DNA from: Microbacterium hibisci
GTDB lineage: Bacteria > Actinomycetota > Actinomycetes > Actinomycetales > Microbacteriaceae
Assembly (NCBI RefSeq): GCF_015278255.1
Contig: NZ_JADIJC010000011.1
Coordinates: 1-64,000 of the forward strand
DNA: 64,000 bases
Reading direction: 5' to 3'
Part shown: piece after piece, positions 36,889 to 44,994 of the stretch
Numbering within the stretch: position 1 is the first letter of the stretch
Layout: every line of letters starts with the position of its first letter
Translations under genes and position numbers: made by a program
The notes under the pieces: generated by a model
Told to the model about the DNA's origin: nothing
Database searches by the model: none
What the model saw: the letters and a program-made list of their open reading frames with translations, nothing else

Positions 36889-37075
36889 ACGGCGTGCCCC
36901 CGCGCGTCGAGAGTGAGGACCGGCACCCCCGTGCCGGAGTTGGACGGCGTGCCCCCGCACGTCGCTGGGATGTACGGCGTGCTCCCGCACGTCGCTGGGA
37001 TGTACGGCGTGCTTCTGCACGTCGCTGGGAAGTGCGGTGCGCCTCGTCGCGCCGTTGAGACGGCGCTTCGCGCCG
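36889..37075 (+). promoter_or_regulatory. array of short hairpins in the leader of the 547-residue surface gene
   Basis: Three tandem 30-bp units (36944-36973, 36974-37003, 37004-37033) and a diverged unit at 36889-36918 each hold CGTGC, four loop bases and GCACG or GCGCG. A 7-bp hairpin with CCCC loop lies at 36920-36937, and CGGCGC-TTC-GCGCCG at 37061-37075 ends six bases before the GGGAGGA ribosome binding site. The loops vary (CCCC, CCCC, TCCC, TTCT) while the stems keep pairing, including one G-U pair. This may be a structured RNA leader or protein-binding repeats. Confidence 0.55.
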
Positions 37076-37092
37076 AATAGGGGAGGATCACT

Positions 37093-38736
37093 GTGTCTGC
37101 AGTGCGCAAGAGAACGTTGAAGGCGCTCGCCGGGGCGTTGATGGCGGCGGCCCTGGTCGTGGCGCCGCTCGCGACCGCCGGCGCGTCTGCCGCGAAGCCC
37201 GACAAGCCGGAGTCCTCGGGCTCCTGGACAAACGACACCAACAAGGTCGAGTACTGGGAAGAGCTCTACAAGGCTCACAAGGCCGACTGCTACAAGGTCG
37301 AGGGCGCGAAGAGCTCCGACCACGGCACGGTTTCGCCTGATGAGAAGAGCATCACGCTGAAGGAGTTCAATCAGTCGTGGCCGGGCGACCACTGGGAGGT
37401 GCTCGTCATCAAGGCGGGAAGCGCCGACCAGACCGTCATCGAGCACCCGCAGGCCGGCGTTCCGTACGCATCGCCGATCAACAACGGTGGCCAGCAGGCC
37501 GAGATCTCCCACTGGATCGTCTGCAAGGGGGAGAACCCCAAGACCGAGCCTGTCGTCGTCACGCCGACGCTCGACTGGACGCCCCCCAGCTGTGACGTCG
37601 CAGGCGAGCTGATCAAGGGCGCCGGCGCCATCTGGACGTCGGCCCCGGGCACGAACGGTGCCACCATCTGGACCGCGAAGCCCGCGCCCGGCTACGACTT
37701 CCCCGAGGGGATCAAGACGATCTGGGAGGTCCCGAACCTCGCGAAGCTCGTCGAGGGCTGCGCATCGCAGCAGCCCGAGGACAAGGTCACCGAGGAGAAG
37801 CAGTCGGTCACCGATTGTGTGAACGGCTACGTGGTCACCACGACCACGACCACGACCACGCCCTTCAAGTGGGACGCCGACACCAAGACGTGGGTGCTCG
37901 ACGAGTCGAAGGCTCAGACCGTCAAGGACGAGAAGAAGCGCGAGCTGACCGACGAGGAACGCGAGGAGTGCTACCCCACGACGACCAAGACCACCTACGG
38001 TGAGTGGGCCGATGGTGAGTGGGACTGCGGTGACACGACCGTCACGCAGACTCGCGAGGTCTACACCACCGTGTATCGCGGCGAGGTCGCCGAGCCGACC
38101 GTGACCACGACCGAGAAGCAGACCCGCGACCTCACGTCCGACGAGATCGGCGAGGACTGCGAGCTGGTCCCCGGTGACATCACCTCCATGTGCGTGAGCG
38201 ACGTGCCGTACCTCAGCTACGAGGTCACGCTGCCCGAGGGCTTCGAGGCCGACAGCGAGACCCCCGTCACCATCACGTTCGTGAACCCCGACGGCGAGGA
38301 CTACGTGCGCGGCGACCAGCCCCTCAGCGGCTCGCTGCTGTGGCCGGGCGCCTCGGACGGACCGACCAAGATGTGGCCGGGCTGGGAGCTCGTCGACGGT
38401 GAGTACGTGAAGACCGACGGCAACTTCAACTGGACCCGCGAGGGCGTCACCGTCCGCTTCGCGGTCAACCCGACGTACGAGACCGTGGTCGAGTACCCGG
38501 CGGCGACCGCGCTGTGCGCCAACCCGCCCGTGGGCGGCGGCGACGACCCGACCGACACCCCGACGACCGACACCCCCACGACCGGCACGCCGGCGTCGGA
38601 TGACTCCGAGGCGCTCGCCGCCACGGGTGGCGGCGTCAGCCCGATGTTCGCGGTCGCCGGTGGCACCGCGCTCCTCGCCGGCATCGCCGCAGTGGCCTTC
38701 GCGGCCTACCGTCGCCGCCAGGCGGGAACGCGGTAA
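37093..38736 (+). CDS. cell-wall-anchored surface protein with Cys-bounded domain
   Basis: The protein has 547 residues. A signal peptide (LAGALMAAALVVAPLATAGASA) is followed by a mixed N-terminal region with the segment EYWEELYKAHKADCYK, a Thr-rich middle with TTTTTTTT and two Cys-bounded repeats (SVTDCVNGYVVTTTT, DCGDTTVTQTREVYTT), a Cys-bounded domain (367-475) matching part of both larger proteins, an Asp/Thr/Pro linker and LAATGG, a span and AYRRRQAGTR. LAATG differs from LPXTG in the proline, but the three-part sorting signal is complete. GTG 37093 follows GGGAGGA. Function beyond surface display is unknown. Confidence 0.8.
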   Translation: MSAVRKRTLKALAGALMAAALVVAPLATAGASAAKPDKPESSGSWTNDTNKVEYWEELYKAHKADCYKVEGAKSSDHGTVSPDEKSITLKEFNQSWPGDHWEVLVIKAGSADQTVIEHPQAGVPYASPINNGGQQAEISHWIVCKGENPKTEPVVVTPTLDWTPPSCDVAGELIKGAGAIWTSAPGTNGATIWTAKPAPGYDFPEGIKTIWEVPNLAKLVEGCASQQPEDKVTEEKQSVTDCVNGYVVTTTTTTTTPFKWDADTKTWVLDESKAQTVKDEKKRELTDEEREECYPTTTKTTYGEWADGEWDCGDTTVTQTREVYTTVYRGEVAEPTVTTTEKQTRDLTSDEIGEDCELVPGDITSMCVSDVPYLSYEVTLPEGFEADSETPVTITFVNPDGEDYVRGDQPLSGSLLWPGASDGPTKMWPGWELVDGEYVKTDGNFNWTREGVTVRFAVNPTYETVVEYPAATALCANPPVGGGDDPTDTPTTDTPTTGTPASDDSEALAATGGGVSPMFAVAGGTALLAGIAAVAFAAYRRRQAGTR

Positions 38737-38754
38737 CCCGGATCAGTCAGCCGG

Positions 38755-38790
38755 AGAGGGCGGTCGCGCGCAGCGCGGCCGCCCTCTTCT
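38755..38790 (+). terminator. terminator after the 547-residue surface gene
   Basis: AGAGGGCGG (38755-38763) pairs with CCGCCCTCT (38779-38787), with an inner CGCGC / GCGCG stem, then TCTGC. The outer stem matches the terminator at 30404-30435. Confidence 0.7.
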
Positions 38791-38804
38791 GCTGCGCCGT
38801 CCAC

Positions 38805-38848
38805 ATGGGGAATCATCCCCATCGAAGCTGTTCGTCACCTCGTATTAG
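38805..38848 (+). promoter_or_regulatory. palindrome and -10 element upstream of the WXG100 gene
   Basis: ATGGGGAATCATCCCCAT (38805-38822) is a 7-bp inverted repeat around ATCA. TATTAG (38843-38848) is a likely -10, with no good -35 at the right distance; the palindrome overlaps that position. An activator or repressor site is suggested. Cluster A cannot be compared because its upstream region is outside the window. Confidence 0.4.
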
Positions 38849-38898
38849 GGTGCTTGTGGGCCTGATCGGGTCTGCAGGCTTTGACGAAGGGATGGATC

Positions 38899-39186
38899 AT
38901 GGCTGATTTCAAGGCGTCGTATGGCGAGATGGAGTCGATGGCGGGCAAGCTCGACACCGGTCGTGAGGAGATCGGTGACACGCTGCGTCGTCTGAAGAGC
39001 GATGTGGACCGTCTGCTGGGCGATGACTTCAAGACGCAGCACGCGTCGGGCAAGTTCGGTGAGGGGTACAACGAGCTGACCACGGGTCTGGAGAAGGCCA
39101 TCGAGGGCATCTCCGACATGGGCGAGTCGCTGCGCAAGATGATGCAGGCGATCAAGGACACCGACCAGGCACTCGCCGGTAACTGA
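38899..39186 (+). CDS. WXG100-family (ESX-like) small protein (cluster B)
   Basis: The protein has 95 residues and begins ADFKASYGEMESMAGKLDTG, with a helix-turn-helix plan and no signal peptide, as in ESAT-6/CFP-10-like substrates of type VII secretion. The turn region around LLGDDFKTQHASGKFGEGY replaces the exact WXG tryptophan, so the call rests on size, fold pattern and context. ATG 38899 follows GAAGGGA with six bases of spacing. From 38996 on it matches the left-edge copy base for base except at two positions. It leads the five following genes of cluster B. Confidence 0.8.
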   Translation: MADFKASYGEMESMAGKLDTGREEIGDTLRRLKSDVDRLLGDDFKTQHASGKFGEGYNELTTGLEKAIEGISDMGESLRKMMQAIKDTDQALAGN

Positions 39187-39197
39187 TCTTCCGGGGG

Positions 39198-39228
39198 CGG
39201 ATGCCGCAAGCCTGGCTTGCGGCATCCG
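39198..39228 (+). terminator. GGATGCC-type hairpin after the WXG100 gene
   Basis: CGGATGCCGCAAG (39198-39210) pairs perfectly with 39216-39228 around CCTGG. It may lower read-through from the small secreted protein into the operon, as at 201-234. Confidence 0.55.
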
Positions 39229-39269
39229 TCATCCTATCCGCGGCGTCGATCTCGAGGGGGTAATGGGCG

Positions 39270-39602
39270 ATGGCCGACATCATGCTCGACCTGGCCAGGC
39301 TGCGTGAGACGCAGGCCGGCCTGAAGGCGTCGATCGACGAGTTCAAGAACGCGGCGCGCAACAACGACGGACTGGAGTCGTCGGTCGGCCGGCCCGACGA
39401 CCGCAGTGAGCTGCGCGACAAGGTCTCGGACTTCGAGGCCTCCTGGAACGACAAGCGCGGCAAGCTCGAAGAGAACCTGTCGAACATCCTCGAACAGCTC
39501 ACGTCGATCATCGACGGCTGGGACGAGTGGGATCGCCAGACCGCCAGTGATCTCGACGGGGCGACCTCGACCGGCACTGTGAACGCGGAGGTCGCGCTCT
39601 GA
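39270..39602 (+). CDS. small helical WXG100-like partner protein (cluster B)
   Basis: The protein has 110 residues, helical, with no signal or membrane span. The SWNDKRGKLEENL segment fits the TTWDDRR segment of the cluster A protein at 309. ATG 39270 follows GAGGGGG at 39254-39260. The stop shares a base with the next start (TGATG), indicating coupled translation. It is probably a co-secreted partner or a chaperone-like adaptor for the following large protein; this is inferred from the repeated layout. Confidence 0.7.
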   Translation: MADIMLDLARLRETQAGLKASIDEFKNAARNNDGLESSVGRPDDRSELRDKVSDFEASWNDKRGKLEENLSNILEQLTSIIDGWDEWDRQTASDLDGATSTGTVNAEVAL

Positions 39603-40900
39603 TGCGCTCACCCAAGGGACATGAGCTGCGACAGCTCGACGGCAACGCCGGCGACCTGTGGACACGAGGCGACGGCCTGGTCAAGCTGGGCCTGCAGATG
39701 GACAGGACGGCCACGGCCCTCGCTGACATCGCCGACTCGTCCGTCCACAAGAGCCAGGGCACCGACAAGCTCGCCGAGATGGCGGACGAGACCGCGGACG
39801 ACCTGGCGAAGGCCGCGGTCCGTTATGAAGACACCGGGCGGGTCCTCCGCACCTACGCCGACGCGCTTTCCACCGCGCAGACGTGGATACGCACGAACCA
39901 GTCGAGCGTCGAGCAAGCCGAGCGCGACTATCAGTCCGCCATCGACGCGCGGGATTCCGCGGATCGCGAGTTGTCGGGCATCCAGACCGTGATGTCGTGG
40001 GAGGCCGAGCCCAGCGCCTCCGAGAAGTCATCGGCCGAGACGGCCGCGCACAACGCCGCCGCCGCGCTCACGACGGCGACGAACCATCGCGACGAGATGT
40101 GGGGCTCGTTCGATCAGGTGTTCGAGACGTGGGAGGACGCGTACGAGGACGCCGTGTCGGGCATCCAGAAGGCGATGGACACCGCCGGCAACAACGACGG
40201 CTTCTGGGAGTTCATCGACAACGCGCTCGAGGTGCTGGGCTGGGTGCTCCTCGCGCTGACCGTGATCGCCCTCATCATCGGGGCTCCGCTGGCAGGACTG
40301 CTCGGCGCCATCATCTTCGGACTGGCACTCCTCGTCTTCGCGCTCAACGCGCTCAAGTTCGCCTTCGGAAGGGCGACGCTGGGCGACCTCGGCCTGGCGG
40401 CACTCAGCCTGCTGCCGTTCGGCATCGGCCGCGTGCTGTCCAAAGGCGCACCCGTGCTGTCCACGGTGATCAGGGGCGGGCGCTCCGTCGCGACCGGCGT
40501 CATCCGTTCGGCGATCCCGCGGATGCAGCTGCTCCGCCCGACGACCTGGGGGAAGCCGTTCCAGTGGCTTGCCGCGCCCTTCAGGGCCCGCGCCGGACTG
40601 CCGTCGCCCGGGATGTGGACGAACCCGCTCCGTACGATGGCGTTCGGCGACGCGAAGCTCACACAGACCCACACGTTCCTCGGCACCATGGCGAAGTCCC
40701 CGTGGGGGCAGTCGCCTGCCGTGCAGCAGTTCGTCGCCAACACGAACGCGTCCATGCCGAATTTCTGGATCCGTACAGCGAACGTGTCGGTCTGGTTGGG
40801 ATCCGCGGGCCTGGACACGACACAGGCGGTGAAGACCTCGTTCGGCGTCGGCCCCGACCTCACGATCCCGGGACTGGACCAGGTGAAGCTCTCATGGTGA
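39602..40900 (+). CDS. putative type VII effector: helical N-terminus, membrane block, unrecognised C-terminus
   Basis: The protein has 432 residues. About 190 N-terminal residues are helical, with RYEDTGRVLRTYADALSTAQ matching the 618-residue protein of cluster A. Two to three hydrophobic spans follow (LGWVLLALTVIALIIGAPL, GLLGAIIFGLALLVFALNAL). The last 150 residues (from about 285) are basic and Pro/Trp-containing and do not resemble the lipase-like end of cluster A. I recognise no catalytic motif. The same N-terminal module with a different C-terminus is the pattern of polymorphic toxins; toxicity is inferred only. Confidence 0.6.
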   Translation: MRSPKGHELRQLDGNAGDLWTRGDGLVKLGLQMDRTATALADIADSSVHKSQGTDKLAEMADETADDLAKAAVRYEDTGRVLRTYADALSTAQTWIRTNQSSVEQAERDYQSAIDARDSADRELSGIQTVMSWEAEPSASEKSSAETAAHNAAAALTTATNHRDEMWGSFDQVFETWEDAYEDAVSGIQKAMDTAGNNDGFWEFIDNALEVLGWVLLALTVIALIIGAPLAGLLGAIIFGLALLVFALNALKFAFGRATLGDLGLAALSLLPFGIGRVLSKGAPVLSTVIRGGRSVATGVIRSAIPRMQLLRPTTWGKPFQWLAAPFRARAGLPSPGMWTNPLRTMAFGDAKLTQTHTFLGTMAKSPWGQSPAVQQFVANTNASMPNFWIRTANVSVWLGSAGLDTTQAVKTSFGVGPDLTIPGLDQVKLSW

Positions 40901-41403
40901 CCCGCGCGCGTGACCGCGCAACGCTGCTGTCGCGGATCTACACCATTGCGCTGGGATTCAACGCGCTGGTGCTGGTGGCCTTCATCGCCGGTTCCATGAT
41001 CTTCACGGGTGGGCAGGTCGCGGAGAGCGAGACGACCAAATGGGAGCCGGTGTGGTACTGGCCGGTCTTCGTCGTGCCGCCGTGGCTGCTCATCCTCCCC
41101 GCCGCGGTCGCTGCGATCGTCGTCGTCCCGATGTGCATCCTCACTCCTGCCGCCCAGGCGCCGCGGATCATCGGCGCCCTCGGGGTGACCGGCGCGGCCA
41201 TCGCGTCGGAGGTCATCTTCATGCTGATGTTCCCCGCGGACTCCGGCCTCTTTCCGCTCCCAGAGGAGGGGACCTATCTCGGGTTGCATTGGATCGCGCT
41301 CGCGCTCTCAGTGCTCTGTCTGCCCGTCCTGATCGTGGCGATCGTCGTCAAAGGCATCGCCTACGAGCGGATCCGCAAGACCGGCGCGGAGTTCTATGAC
41401 TGA
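40894..41403 (+). CDS. four-span membrane protein (cluster B)
   Basis: The protein has 169 residues with four hydrophobic segments (ALGFNALVLVAFIAGSMIF, VFVVPPWLLILPAAVAAIVVV, IIGALGVTGAAIASEVIFML and LHWIALALSVLCLPVLIVAIV). The ATG at 40894 overlaps the end of the preceding gene by seven bases; the stop overlaps the next start. No family is recognised. A membrane protein directly after a putative toxin could be its immunity protein, a common arrangement, but there is no further evidence. Confidence 0.6.
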   Translation: MVTRARDRATLLSRIYTIALGFNALVLVAFIAGSMIFTGGQVAESETTKWEPVWYWPVFVVPPWLLILPAAVAAIVVVPMCILTPAAQAPRIIGALGVTGAAIASEVIFMLMFPADSGLFPLPEEGTYLGLHWIALALSVLCLPVLIVAIVVKGIAYERIRKTGAEFYD

Positions 41404-41980
41404 GGAGTCAGTCGCCGCCGCTGAGCCGAGCGGCTTCCACATCATGATGCCGCCCGGCTGGGTGCGGTATCTGGTGGATGCCGAGGGGAAGGCGGCGCTC
41501 GTCGCCCAGGCGACCGCGAAGATGCGGGAACTGTCGCGTCCCGACCTCGACGCGCAGGCGCGCAGCATGATCCAGTCGTACTGGCAGACGCTGATCCGGC
41601 AGCGGATCTCGGCGATCTACCTGCCCACGGGGTCCGGCGAGGCCGGCATCCCGCTGTCCATCGCGGCCAAACAGCACGCCGCCCCACCGGGCGTGCCCTT
41701 CGAAGAGTCGCTGCCCGCACTCGCAGTCGCGCCGATCGAGAGGTTCGAGACGCCCATCGGCGTGATCCTCCGGTGGCAGAAGGACTCGCGCGGCCGCGAC
41801 GAGATGGCCGGCGTGACCTCACGGCAGGTCGGCTACGGCTTCCCCCTGCCGATCGCCGGCGATCGGCGCGGCATGGTGTTCCTCGCGTCGATCGCGTACC
41901 CCGACGACGCCGCGCCCGAAGCCGTCGCCCTCATGACCGAGACGAGCGACACGATCATGGAGACCTTCCGCTGGCGATGA
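41396..41980 (+). CDS. uncharacterised cytoplasmic protein, counterpart of 2904-3575
   Basis: The protein has 194 residues, soluble, with MMPPGWVRYLVDAE near the start, a long helix, IYLPTG, and a C-terminal strand and helix ending ETFRWR. Layout and position match the 223-residue protein of cluster A. The start overlaps the previous stop by eight bases, and the stop overlaps the next start (ATGA). It belongs to no family that I recognise. The conserved placement suggests a shared role in handling the WXG100 partners or the large protein. Confidence 0.6.
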   Translation: MTEESVAAAEPSGFHIMMPPGWVRYLVDAEGKAALVAQATAKMRELSRPDLDAQARSMIQSYWQTLIRQRISAIYLPTGSGEAGIPLSIAAKQHAAPPGVPFEESLPALAVAPIERFETPIGVILRWQKDSRGRDEMAGVTSRQVGYGFPLPIAGDRRGMVFLASIAYPDDAAPEAVALMTETSDTIMETFRWR

Positions 41981-42549
41981 CCCTCGAGTACACGTTCGAC
42001 ATCGACTACACCGTCTGGGTTCCCGTCCCGCTGGAGTTCCCGTGGAACGGCTACGACACGGCCATGGCGTGGGCCGCCGACCTCAGTGAAGACCTCCTCG
42101 CCGGGCGGGACGCCCCCGACGAGGTGCAGCGCGCCTTCGCCGCGACCGCGCTCGAGCGGGCCCTCATGCCGTCACCCCTCGAGGAGGCGATCGAGCGGTT
42201 CTGGCGTCGTCCCGACACCGGCGCTCCGGATCGCCTCGTGCACCTGTACGCCATGCAGGTGGAGGGCGACCCCGACGCCGAGGAGCTGACGGAGCTCGCG
42301 CGCACCGGTTTCGGCGGCTTCGTGCAGAGCGTCACGCCGCTCACCGGAACGCCGTTCCACACCGCCCTCCGCGTGATGATCCTGCTCGAACTGCCGGGTG
42401 GGGCGACGGCCACGGTGATGCGTGTCATCGGCGCTCGCGACGGCACAGCGCTCATGCTCGAGCTCCTCGACGACAACATCGCCTCGGTGGCGTTCCTCGA
42501 GCCCGATGTCGAGACGCTGTTCCGGGGCATCCGTCTCCGCACGATCTGA
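41977..42549 (+). CDS. uncharacterised soluble protein, last gene of cluster B
   Basis: The protein has 190 residues and begins LEYTFDIDYTVWVPVPLEFPW, with no signal or membrane span, mixed alpha/beta, ending in VETLFRGIRLRTI. ATG 41977 overlaps the previous stop. The pattern of a strand-rich C-terminal half (LRVMILLELPGG, TVMRVIGARDG) is similar in kind to the preceding protein, so they may be distant relatives. No function can be assigned. The S10 promoter region begins soon after. Confidence 0.55.
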   Translation: MTLEYTFDIDYTVWVPVPLEFPWNGYDTAMAWAADLSEDLLAGRDAPDEVQRAFAATALERALMPSPLEEAIERFWRRPDTGAPDRLVHLYAMQVEGDPDAEELTELARTGFGGFVQSVTPLTGTPFHTALRVMILLELPGGATATVMRVIGARDGTALMLELLDDNIASVAFLEPDVETLFRGIRLRTI

Positions 42550-42664
42550 ACCGCCGCGCCGCCGGAACCGAGCGGAAACCGGCGCCACCGGCATCCGCTC
42601 GTCGCCTTCTCGACCGCCCGGCTGGGAAACGCCCGAGCATACCCGCGCCGCGACACGCCCGAGT

Positions 42665-42693
42665 TTGCGACACGCCCGGGCTGCACGTAGACT
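42665..42693 (+). promoter_or_regulatory. probable promoter of the S10 operon
   Basis: TTGCGA (42665-42670), a 17-base spacer and TAGACT (42688-42693). Transcription from about 42700 gives a leader of about 330 nt before rpsJ. Confidence 0.6.
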
Positions 42694-42699
42694 AGTGAG

Positions 42700-43028
42700 G
42701 TTCCACATTCCAGCGCCCCTTTCGGCGCGCGCTGGATCACTGCCAGGGCAGTGCATAGGCGGCGCGAGAGCGCGGAGTCCTAGGCCGCGGGCAGCAGAAC
42801 CACCACATCCAGAATCCAGCTTCAGCGGAGCCATGCTTCGCGCGGGCGGAGAACGGATGCCGGGGGCCGGCGCTTCGGCGCGACATCCGGATTGACAGAA
42901 GAACAGCGGTGCAGCATCCCTCGACAAGCTCGGGAACCGAGCGGCCGCGAGGAACAGTGCCATGGCGCTTTGCGCCACGTGCGTCCAATGCCACAGGGGT
43001 ATGACGCGAGAAAGAGAGTGAGCAGACA
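42700..43028 (+). other. structured 5' leader of the S10 operon
   Basis: No gene is seen. Paired elements include CCAGCGC (42710-42716) with GCGCTGG (42729-42735) and TGGCGC-TTT-GCGCCA (42963-42977). A GGATGCC word occurs near 42857, and a diverged relative of the CTTCGACAGGCTC repeat near 42910-42940. Long S10 leaders often mediate ribosomal-protein feedback (L4 in enterobacteria), but whether this one does cannot be read here. The stretch 42550-42664 before the promoter also holds no gene. Confidence 0.45.
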
Positions 43029-43337
43029 ATGGCGGGACAGAAGATCCGCATTCGCCTGAAGTCGTACGACCACGAGGTCATCGACTCGTCGGCGCGCAAG
43101 ATCGTCGACACCGTGACCCGTGCGGGCGCGACCGTCGTGGGCCCCGTGCCCCTTCCGACCGAGAAGAACGTGATCGCCGTGATCCGTTCTCCCCACAAGT
43201 ACAAGGACAGCCGCGAGCACTTCGAGATGCGCACCCACAAGCGTCTGATCGACATCGTCGACCCGACGCCGAAGGCCGTCGACTCGCTCATGCGCCTCGA
43301 CCTTCCGGCCGATGTGAACATCGAGATCAAGCTCTGA
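43029..43337 (+). CDS. rpsJ: 30S ribosomal protein S10
   Basis: The protein has 102 residues, full length, beginning [19 protein letters not shown]10 lies in the 30S head and also serves as NusE in antitermination. The conserved RTHKRLIDI and [12 protein letters not shown] segments are present. ATG 43029 follows AGAGAGTGAG. It is the first gene of an S10-type operon; rplC follows after eight bases. Confidence 0.97.
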   Translation: MAGQKIRIRLKSYDHEVIDSSARKIVDTVTRAGATVVGPVPLPTEKNVIAVIRSPHKYKDSREHFEMRTHKRLIDIVDPTPKAVDSLMRLDLPADVNIEIKL

Positions 43338-43345
43338 GGTTCGAC

Positions 43346-44005
43346 ATGGCTGACATCAACAACAAGGTTTCCAAGGGCCTGCTCGGCACCAAGCTCGGCA
43401 TGACCCAGGTCTGGGACGAGAACGGCAAGCTCGTTCCCGTCACCGTCATCGAGATCGCTCCGAACGTCGTGACCCAGGTCCGCACGCCGGAGAAGGACGG
43501 CTACAAGGCCGTCCAGATCGCCTATGGCCAGATCGACCCCCGCAAGGTCAACAAGCCCCAGACGGCCCACTTCGAGGCCGCCGGTGTGACCCCGCGCCGT
43601 CACCTCACCGAGATCCGCACCGCGGACGCCGCTGACTACTCACTCGGTCAGGAGCTCACGGTGGACGGCACGTTCGAGGCCGGCCAGCTGGTCGACGTCG
43701 TCGGCACCAGCAAGGGCAAGGGCACCGCGGGTGTCATGAAGCGCCACAACTTCAAGGGCGTCTCCGCCTCGCACGGTGCGCACCGCAACCACCGCAAGCC
43801 CGGTTCGATCGGCGCCTCGTCGACCCCGAGCCGCGTGTTCAAGGGCATGCGCATGGCTGGCCGTATGGGTGGCGAGCGCGTGACCGTCCTCAACCTGACG
43901 GTGCACGGCATCGACGCCGAGAAGGGTCTGCTGCTCGTCAAGGGCGCCGTCCCCGGCGCGCGTGGCCGCATCGTCTACGTCCGCAACGCAGTGAAGGGTG
44001 CCTGA
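43346..44005 (+). CDS. rplC: 50S ribosomal protein L3
   Basis: The protein has 219 residues. L3 reaches from the surface of the 50S subunit to the peptidyl transferase centre. [17 protein letters not shown], the [13 protein letters not shown] loop and [13 protein letters not shown] are conserved. ATG 43346 was taken, with GAGG upstream. The stop is followed by rplD within five bases. Confidence 0.97.
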   Translation: MADINNKVSKGLLGTKLGMTQVWDENGKLVPVTVIEIAPNVVTQVRTPEKDGYKAVQIAYGQIDPRKVNKPQTAHFEAAGVTPRRHLTEIRTADAADYSLGQELTVDGTFEAGQLVDVVGTSKGKGTAGVMKRHNFKGVSASHGAHRNHRKPGSIGASSTPSRVFKGMRMAGRMGGERVTVLNLTVHGIDAEKGLLLVKGAVPGARGRIVYVRNAVKGA

Positions 44006-44009
44006 TCTC

Positions 44010-44672
44010 ATGGCTGACTCGACTCTCGCGCTCGACGTCGTGAAGGCAGACGGCAAGAAGGCCGGCTCCGTGGAGCTGCCCGCCGAACTGTTCGACGTCA
44101 AGACGAACATCCCGCTCATCCACCAGGTCGTCGTCGCGCAGCTCGCGGCGGCTCGCCAGGGCACCCACTCGACCAAGCGTCGCGGTGAGGTCTCGGGCGC
44201 CGGCCGCAAGCCCTTCAAGCAGAAGGGCACGGGTAACGCCCGCCAGGGCTCGATCCGCGCGCCGCACATGACCGGTGGTGGCATCGTCCACGGCCCGAAG
44301 CCGCGCGACTACTCGCAGCGCACCCCCAAGAAGATGATCGCGGCCGCCCTGCTGGGCGCGCTCAGCGACCGTGCTCGTGGTGAGCGCCTCCACGTCGTGG
44401 AGTCGTTCGCGATCGAGGGTGCTCCGTCGACCAAGGCCGCCGCTGCGGTCCTGACCGGTCTCGGCGCCGTCAAGAACGTCCTGGTGGTCGTGGACCGCTC
44501 CGACGACATCAGCGTCCTGAGCGTCCGCAACATCTCGTTCGCGCACGTGCTGCCGTTCGACCAGCTCAACGCCTACGACGTGCTCGTCTCGGACGACATC
44601 GTCTTCACCAAGGCCGCCTACGACGCGTTCGTCGCGTCGAAGAGCGCCGTCACCGAGGAGGCCTCGGCATGA
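44010..44672 (+). CDS. rplD: 50S ribosomal protein L4
   Basis: The protein has 220 residues. L4 lines the peptide exit tunnel and in some bacteria represses the S10 operon. The tunnel loop [20 protein letters not shown] and [18 protein letters not shown] are conserved. ATG 44010 was preferred over an in-frame GTG four codons upstream that overlaps rplC. The end overlaps rplW (ATGA). Confidence 0.96.
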   Translation: MADSTLALDVVKADGKKAGSVELPAELFDVKTNIPLIHQVVVAQLAAARQGTHSTKRRGEVSGAGRKPFKQKGTGNARQGSIRAPHMTGGGIVHGPKPRDYSQRTPKKMIAAALLGALSDRARGERLHVVESFAIEGAPSTKAAAAVLTGLGAVKNVLVVVDRSDDISVLSVRNISFAHVLPFDQLNAYDVLVSDDIVFTKAAYDAFVASKSAVTEEASA

Positions 44673-44968
44673 CCGCCGTCAACAAGGACCCGCGCGACAT
44701 CATCCTGAAGCCGGTCGTTTCGGAGAAGAGCTACGGGCTCATCGACGAGGGCAAGTACACCTTCCTCGTCGACCCCCGCGCCTCGAAGACCGAGATCAAG
44801 CTCGCCATCGAGAAGATCTTCGGCGTCAAGGTCGCAGCGGTCAACACGCTCAACCGCACGGGCAAGGCCCGTCGCACCCGCTTCGGCACCGGCAAGCGCA
44901 AGGACACCAAGCGCGCCATCGTGACCCTGAAGTCGGGCACCATCGACATCTTCACGGCAGTCGGCTGA
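44669..44968 (+). CDS. rplW: 50S ribosomal protein L23
   Basis: The protein has 99 residues. L23 sits at the tunnel exit and binds trigger factor and SRP. It shows [19 protein letters not shown], the central [14 protein letters not shown] and a C-terminal strand. Translation is coupled to rplD by an ATGA overlap. A gap of 26 bases precedes rplB. Confidence 0.96.
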   Translation: MTAVNKDPRDIILKPVVSEKSYGLIDEGKYTFLVDPRASKTEIKLAIEKIFGVKVAAVNTLNRTGKARRTRFGTGKRKDTKRAIVTLKSGTIDIFTAVG

Positions 44969-44994
44969 CGGTCGGGACAGAGGACTAGAGAACT

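Noticed and set aside
36587..36916. A 109-codon plus-strand frame after the 1981-residue gene
   Set aside because: It runs through two terminator hairpins and a repeat unit, has no ribosome binding site and is Pro/Arg-rich.
36944..37033. Three 30-bp tandem repeats as a CRISPR array
   Set aside because: There are no spacers: units adjoin directly. No cas gene is in the window.
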